Below, in pieces: positions 6,236 through 9,926 of a stretch of 9,926 nucleotides of DNA. The DNA comes from RYN-433 sp036558265. Its GTDB lineage: Bacteria; Planctomycetota; Phycisphaerae; Tepidisphaerales; Tepidisphaeraceae. The number at the start of each line of letters is the position of its first letter. Within the stretch, counting starts at the first letter, position 1. The DNA is taken from NCBI GenBank assembly GCA_036558265.1, contig DATBFY010000575.1, positions 1 to 9,926 on the forward strand. The letters are read 5' to 3'. The notes beneath the pieces are model-generated. The model worked only from the letters and a program-made list of their open reading frames with translations. It did not search any database and had not been told where the DNA came from. The translations under genes and the position numbers were made by a program.

Positions 6236-6409
6236 TGTTTGTAGTCGCGTTGTCATGCGGGAGCGGTGCTTCGTTGGCGGCGAAGGAGGGTGCCGATGCC
6301 CTAGTGTCTCCGCGAACCATTCCCAATCCGGATTCGTTCGCCGCTTCGCGGGCCGCTCAGATCGCCGGCAGGGCGCCAGCGGCTCAGGACTACGGCAGGA
6401 GGTACTAGC
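6236..6409 (+). promoter_or_regulatory. Long leader with a two-codon minigene
   Basis: The untranslated leader contains a good ribosome binding site, GAAGGAGGG (6282-6290), placed five bases before ATG CCC TAG (6296-6304). That is a start followed by stop after one codon, in frame with the downstream gene 38 codons later. Further on are small inverted repeats (GCGAAC 6312-6317 with GTTCGC 6336-6341 around the palindrome AATCCGGATT, and GCCGCT 6352-6357 with AGCGGC 6378-6383). The true ribosome binding site of the solute-binding protein gene, AGGAGGT, is at 6397-6403. Whether the minigene or the stems regulate translation is unknown. Confidence 0.4.
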
Positions 6410-8026
6410 GTGTCACGTGATATCCCGTCGCTGAAGCTGCTCAATGATGTCCTTTGCGGCCGCCTTTCTCGCCGGGAACTGATCGCACGCGCGACCACGC
6501 TGAGCCTCGGTACGGCGGGCATCGCCACACTATTAAGGGTGTACGATGGTGCTGCCCAGGGTGGAGAACCGGTCGGCTCGGTCACCTGGGCACTCGAATC
6601 GGACCCGGTCAATCTGGTACCGTTCGGCGCCACAAGCGTCTCCAACAACTGGGGCAAGGAGTTCATGTACGACTCCTTGCTGGAATGGGACAAGGACCTC
6701 AACATTCTGCCCGCGCTCGCCGAGTCATACGAAGTCTCACCCGATGCCACCAGCTACGTGTTCAAGCTCCGGCCGGGCGTCAAATTCCACAACGGCAAAG
6801 GGCTGACGGCGGCCGACGTCAAATACTCGATCGAGTTGGCGAAAGACCCGCCGCCGCCGGGCATCCCCTTTGCCTTCCTCGACAACGTCGCCGCTGTCGA
6901 GGCGGTCGACGAGTTGACCGTCAAGATCACGATGTCGAAACCGGACCCGACGATCCCGGGTGTCTTCGCCTGGCAAGTCGATACGCCGATCGTTCCCGAG
7001 GGAAGCGGGGATACAATCGACTGGCGAACCGAAGGTATCGGAACCGGCCCCTTCCGGCTCGTCGAGTACGTGCCGAACGATCGAGTAGTCTACACCGCGT
7101 TCCCCGACTTTTGGAAAGACGGCGTTCCCTGTGTCGCCGACCTCACCTTGAAGGTCTTGCCGGACGAACAGTCACGGGTTGCAGCCCTGCGGGCGGGCGA
7201 GATCGACGGCGCCAGCTTTTCGCCAGACGTGGTGTTGTCCCTCCAGAACGACGAAGAACTCGAGGTGTTGCGCGGTCTCTTTTCCGGTCCGCGTGTCATC
7301 CATTTCAACACCACCGGCGACGTTCCGTGGCGCGACATGCGCGTGCGGCAGGCGATTAACAAGGTCGTCGACCGGCAGGAGATCATCGACAAGGTCTACG
7401 GCGGCGAAGCCCAATTGACCGGCGCTATTCCGCCCGGTTTTGGCACCTGGCCGCTCTCCCAGGACGAATTGGCGCAACTGTATGCCCTCGATGTTGAAGC
7501 CGCGAGGGCGCTGATGGCGGAGGCGGGATATGCCGACGGCTTCAGCGTCACCCTCCAGGCGATCTCGGCACCGCACGACTACACCCAGGTCGCCGAAGTA
7601 ATCAGCGAACAGGTCAAGCAACTCAACATCGACGTCGCGGTCCAGCCGCTCGAGATCGGCACCTTTGCCAAGAACATCGGCGATGCGACGTTCGAATGGG
7701 CCTCGACCGGACGCGGCATGCGCGGCGACCCGAATGGCTACGTCCTCGACTTCCGCACCGGGACCGCCGCCAACGTCAAGTGGTTTGGCGACGGTTGGAA
7801 GAGCGACGAGTTGGACCAGCTCTACGATGAGGGGCTGGCCATCGGCGACGACGTGCGCCGGCACGAGATTTACCGCCGCATACTTGAGATCATCGCCACC
7901 GAGGTTCCCAACATGTACACGGTGCAGCCTTACAAGTTCCAAGTCATCCGCAAGCGCCTGAGCCCCATGTACGTCGCCTTCTCCGGACTCAATACCGGTC
8001 TCCGGGAGGCGTGCGCCTCGGAGTAG
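6410..8026 (+). CDS. ABC transporter substrate-binding protein, family 5 (peptide/opine/nickel type)
   Basis: A 538-residue extracytoplasmic binding protein of the SBP_bac_5 family (DppA/OppA/NikA relatives), the usual length. The start is GTG 6410 with AGGAGGT six bases upstream. The N-terminus has a twin-arginine-type signal, GRLSRRELIARATTLSLG (residues 17-34, RR at 21-22), running into a hydrophobic stretch ending about residue 42. The protein is therefore probably exported folded and anchored or released outside the membrane. The family signature LAESYEVSPDATSYVFKL continuing into RPGVKFHNG lies around residues 103-130. Later landmarks are TGPFRLVEY, RVAALRAGEIDG, DMRVRQAINKVVDRQEI and LMAEAGYADGF. 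Such proteins deliver peptides, opines, sugars or metals to an ABC permease; the ligand cannot be read off. No permease or ATPase gene is in the window: the next gene is a decayed oxidoreductase cut by a transposon. Confidence 0.93.
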   Translation: MSRDIPSLKLLNDVLCGRLSRRELIARATTLSLGTAGIATLLRVYDGAAQGGEPVGSVTWALESDPVNLVPFGATSVSNNWGKEFMYDSLLEWDKDLNILPALAESYEVSPDATSYVFKLRPGVKFHNGKGLTAADVKYSIELAKDPPPPGIPFAFLDNVAAVEAVDELTVKITMSKPDPTIPGVFAWQVDTPIVPEGSGDTIDWRTEGIGTGPFRLVEYVPNDRVVYTAFPDFWKDGVPCVADLTLKVLPDEQSRVAALRAGEIDGASFSPDVVLSLQNDEELEVLRGLFSGPRVIHFNTTGDVPWRDMRVRQAINKVVDRQEIIDKVYGGEAQLTGAIPPGFGTWPLSQDELAQLYALDVEAARALMAEAGYADGFSVTLQAISAPHDYTQVAEVISEQVKQLNIDVAVQPLEIGTFAKNIGDATFEWASTGRGMRGDPNGYVLDFRTGTAANVKWFGDGWKSDELDQLYDEGLAIGDDVRRHEIYRRILEIIATEVPNMYTVQPYKFQVIRKRLSPMYVAFSGLNTGLREACASE

Positions 8027-8052
8027 TCCGGGAATCAAGCTCGCCTCCCGGA
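8027..8052 (+). terminator. Hairpin directly after the solute-binding protein stop codon
   Basis: TCCGGGA (8027-8033) pairs with TCCCGGA (8046-8052) around a 12-nt loop, starting at the base after the TAG. There is no T-run, so an mRNA 3'-end stabiliser is as likely as a terminator. Confidence 0.4.
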
Positions 8053-8061
8053 ACATCGAGC

Positions 8062-8103
8062 GAGGTCGGTCGTACCGCCGTCTACTGCCGCGCGACCGAC
8101 CTC
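8062..8103 (+). promoter_or_regulatory. Upstream alternative hairpin (11-bp stem)
   Basis: GAGGTCGGTCG (8062-8072) is perfectly complementary to CGACCGACCTC (8093-8103), with a 20-nt loop. Its right arm shares 8098-8103 with the left arm of the next hairpin, so the two stems cannot form together. Confidence 0.5.
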
Positions 8104-8135
8104 CGGTTGCCCACAGAGGCGGGCAACCGGAGGTC
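8098..8135 (+). promoter_or_regulatory. Perfect 15-bp hairpin abutting a ribosome binding site
   Basis: GACCTCCGGTTGCCC (8098-8112) is exactly complementary to GGGCAACCGGAGGTC (8121-8135), with the 8-nt loop ACAGAGGC. The stem is strong and GC-rich with no following T-run. The next bases, AAGGAGG (8136-8142), are the ribosome binding site of the decayed oxidoreductase. Such intercistronic stems often protect the abundant binding-protein mRNA and lower expression of the downstream gene. Together with the overlapping upstream stem it could also act as a switch. Confidence 0.6.
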
Positions 8136-8148
8136 AAGGAGGCAATTG

Positions 8149-9030
8149 GTGAACTAGCAATCGTCGGTCGTCCGCATCGGCGTCGTCGGCGCCTCGCGCA
8201 GGATGCAGATCGCCACTGTGTTGCGGGCGCTGGACGGGGCGCTCATTGTCGCCTACTGCGACGTCGACCTAGCGCGCGCCGAACAGGCGGCGTCGGCGCT
8301 GGACGCCCGCCCGTTCACCGACTTCGCCGACTTCCTGGCCAGCGCCGACGCGGTGGTGATCGCCTCGCCGATTCCCGCCCACGCTGCTCAGGTCGAGGCG
8401 GCCCTGGCGACCGGCATCCACGTTCTGTGCGAGGTCCTTCCTTGTTCCACCATTGCGGAGGCGCGGAGTCTCGTGCGGGCGGTGCGAGGGAGTCGCGCGA
8501 CCTATATGCTCGCCGAGAACTTCTGCTTCCTCGGCGAGGTCGAGTTGGTGCAGCAGTTGCGCGCCGAGGGACTTTTCGGCGAGGTCTATTACACCGAGAG
8601 CGACCACCTGCTCGACATCTGCGACCTCTGGCGTACCAGCAATGGCCTCCTCGCCTGGCGCGGCACACGTGACCACGGCGTCTCCTGCACCCATCGCCTC
8701 GATCCCCTCCTGGCGATCGTCGACGACCGGATCGCCTGAGCCAATGCCATGATCGTGCCCGGCAGCACATTCGATCCGGAGGTGACCATCCCGACGATGC
8801 GCCTCTTCCAGATGTCGACGACGCGCGGCGTAGCGATCCAACTCGGTATCGACCTCGCTTCGCCCCGCCCTCACCTGGGCTACTACTACGCGCTCCAGGG
8901 CACGCGCAGCAGCTACGAGAGTTAGCGCGGACTTGGCGACCGCAGCAAGGTCTGGTTGGAGGACGAGCACGGGCCGTCGTCGTTGACGCAGTGGGCGACG
9001 TGGCAACCGCTCGACGACCTTAGCTTGTGA
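8149..9030 (+). pseudogene. Decayed second Gfo/Idh/MocA oxidoreductase, 3'-truncated
   Basis: GTG 8149 follows AAGGAGG (8136-8142) at normal spacing, but the third codon is TAG (8155-8157). The same frame then reads VVRIGVVGASRRMQIATVL and on through VVIASPIPAHAAQVEAAL, HVLCEVLPCSTIAEARSL, YMLAENFCFLGEVELV and GEVYYTESDHLLDICDLW. It aligns along its whole length with the intact gene at 945, well over half of residues being identical by eye. Further in-frame stops are TGA 8737-8739 and TAG 8923-8925; the latter replaces a tryptophan codon of the intact copy (YESWRGLGD). There is no frameshift. Similarity ends at WQPLDDL near 9018, about 80 codons before the expected end, where the next transposon begins. 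A shorter product from ATG 8203 to 8739 would lack most of the substrate domain. I infer a nonfunctional paralogue; it also lacks the EKP lysine. Confidence 0.9.
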
Positions 9031-9926
9031 TTTAACCTTGACGCTCTTCGACGGGTGGTCGTCAAGCGGCTCTCTTGCGGGCGGGGAAGCGGGGTGCCGG
9101 CCCCGAGCGACGGCCATGCGGCCGGCCTGGCGAGCGCCCGCAAGGTTTTGGCGGGCTGGCCGGGGTGCCGAGCGCGACAAGAAGCTGCGGAAACCCTCGT
9201 CGCACGCGTGCAGGCGTGAGCCGCCCCGGCGGACGCAGCTGCTCCCAAGGCAGACGGCGGTCCTCGACCAGCGGCCGGGCAAGCCGTAGCACGGTGTAGG
9301 CGAGGAGGACCAGCCAAGTCCAGCGGTCGGCTTGCTCCGGGTGTCGCACACGGGGGGTGTCCCAGTTCAGCCCCTGCTTTATGAAGCGGAACGTGTGCTC
9401 CAGGTCGAAGCGGCGGACGTATGCCTGCCAGACGAGCCCGAGATCGGGCATCGTTCCTTCCGGCCCGTGCCACCAGAGCCAGAGCTGCTGGGGCTCGCGC
9501 GTCTTGGCTGGCAACCGGCTCACCTCAACGAGGATGAGCGTGCCCCGTGCGTAGGCGCGGGTGCGGCGGCTGCCCTTGGCCGGGTGGTTCTGGCTCTTGG
9601 CGTGGACGTCCGCCCAGGCGCGGACCCGCACCTGGCCGTACTGCTCGTCCGCCTCGTGGCGGTCGGCGGCGGGCACCCACCACGTTCCCTCATCGCGGCA
9701 GGCGAACTTGGCCCCGTGGCGGCGGGGACGGCCGCCACGGGGACGCGGCACCTGTACGGGGTCGGCGTAGAAGCAGCGGTCACGTCGGAGCCTGACGAGC
9801 ACGGCCACCTGCCCGCCATCCTCGCCCAGTTCGCGGGCGAGGGATTCTGGGTCGTACCCGGCGTCGAAGACGAAGGTGGGCGCCAGGCTGTTGGGCGTGA
9901 GCCGCGAGAGGAGATCGCGGATCTGG
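9020..9926 (-). mobile_element. Partial insertion sequence, IS4-superfamily type
   Basis: The transposase at 9062 onward is transcribed leftward and the homology of the disrupted oxidoreductase stops near 9018. One end of the element must therefore lie within about 9018-9061. The other end is outside the window, so neither the inverted repeats nor a target duplication can be verified. The left boundary given is an estimate. The insertion probably came after, or contributed to, the decay of the oxidoreductase gene. Confidence 0.7.
9062..9926 (-). CDS. DDE transposase with YREK motif, N-terminus beyond the window
   Basis: 288 codons of C-terminal sequence are visible; the 5' end runs off the right edge. 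FVFDAGYDPESLARELG near the right edge contains a probable catalytic aspartate. QAYVRRFDLEHTFRFIKQ contains Y-x2-R-x3-E-x6-K exactly, the signature of IS4-superfamily transposases and the site of the catalytic glutamate. RWTWLVLLAYTVLRLARPLV follows. The tail (KPCGRSPGRPHGRRSGP, ending ARKRAA) resembles a group of actinobacterial and chloroflexal transposases near IS701, though I hold that subfamily placement loosely. The visible part has no stop or frameshift. It truncates the oxidoreductase pseudogene on its left. Confidence 0.85.
   Translation of the reverse strand, partial: QIRDLLSRLTPNSLAPTFVFDAGYDPESLARELGEDGGQVAVLVRLRRDRCFYADPVQVPRPRGGRPRRHGAKFACRDEGTWWVPAADRHEADEQYGQVRVRAWADVHAKSQNHPAKGSRRTRAYARGTLILVEVSRLPAKTREPQQLWLWWHGPEGTMPDLGLVWQAYVRRFDLEHTFRFIKQGLNWDTPRVRHPEQADRWTWLVLLAYTVLRLARPLVEDRRLPWEQLRPPGRLTPARVRRGFPQLLVALGTPASPPKPCGRSPGRPHGRRSGPAPRFPARKRAA

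Noticed and set aside
8098..8135. Rho-independent terminator after the solute-binding protein gene
   Set aside because: The stem is strong, but the bases that follow are AAGGAGG rather than a T-run and form the next ribosome binding site, so it is recorded as a regulatory or stabilising hairpin.
1..9926. CRISPR arrays, tRNA or rRNA genes, toxin-antitoxin or phage-defence modules
   Set aside because: I found no regularly spaced repeats, cloverleaf-like sequences or recognisable defence proteins on either strand; the repeats present are explained by the insertion sequences and hairpins listed.

Overview
The window is GC-rich bacterial DNA. It looks like the accessory part of a chromosome from a high-GC soil or thermophilic lineage. 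The pairing of Gfo/Idh/MocA oxidoreductases with family-5 ABC solute-binding proteins and the IS content remind me of Chloroflexota (Thermomicrobia-like) or Actinobacteria, but this is only an impression. Nothing in the window fixes the taxon.

Layout. (1) At 1-86, on the minus strand, lies the 5' end of a GrpB/UPF0157-family gene that runs off the left edge. (2) The stretch 87-944 is mostly non-coding. It holds a protein-like remnant on the minus strand (about 523-774) and, at 818-840, a near-perfect palindrome of IclR-operator type overlapping a candidate promoter. (3) A two-gene plus-strand operon follows: an oxidoreductase of the Gfo/Idh/MocA superfamily (945-2027) and an Eis-like GNAT N-acetyltransferase (GTG start at 2043, end 3233). 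(4) Two complete insertion sequences, both transcribed leftward, sit 44 bp apart. The first is an IS630-family element (3561-4756, 18-bp perfect inverted repeats, TA-type target). The second is an ISAs1-family element (4801-6160, 17-bp inverted repeats, 9-bp target duplication). Each transposase reading frame is broken once, the first in a way that could be programmed -1 frameshifting. (5) A strong sigma70-type promoter (TTGACA-17-TACAAT, 6179-6207) with a long leader precedes a Tat-type family-5 ABC solute-binding protein (6410-8026). (6) A highly structured 122-nt spacer leads into a decayed second copy of the oxidoreductase (8149-9030). That copy has three in-frame stops and its 3' end is cut off by a third element. 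(7) From about 9020 to the right edge lies the C-terminal part of an IS4-superfamily (YREK) transposase on the minus strand.

How the genes fit together. Removing the ISs restores a compact catabolic or uptake locus: oxidoreductase, acetyltransferase, a regulated gap, solute-binding protein, then a second oxidoreductase. The palindrome upstream of the first operon resembles a weaker site just downstream of the solute-binding protein promoter, so one regulator, possibly IclR-like, may control both. The ABC permease and ATPase genes expected with the binding protein are absent. The downstream side has been invaded by a transposon and the adjacent oxidoreductase has decayed, so this transport module may be partly dismantled. 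I see no evidence of a wholly new system. The most unusual signals are the overlapping, mutually exclusive hairpins at 8062-8135, the shared operator-like palindromes, the oxidoreductase pair lacking the usual EKP lysine, and the possible frameshift site in the IS630 transposase.
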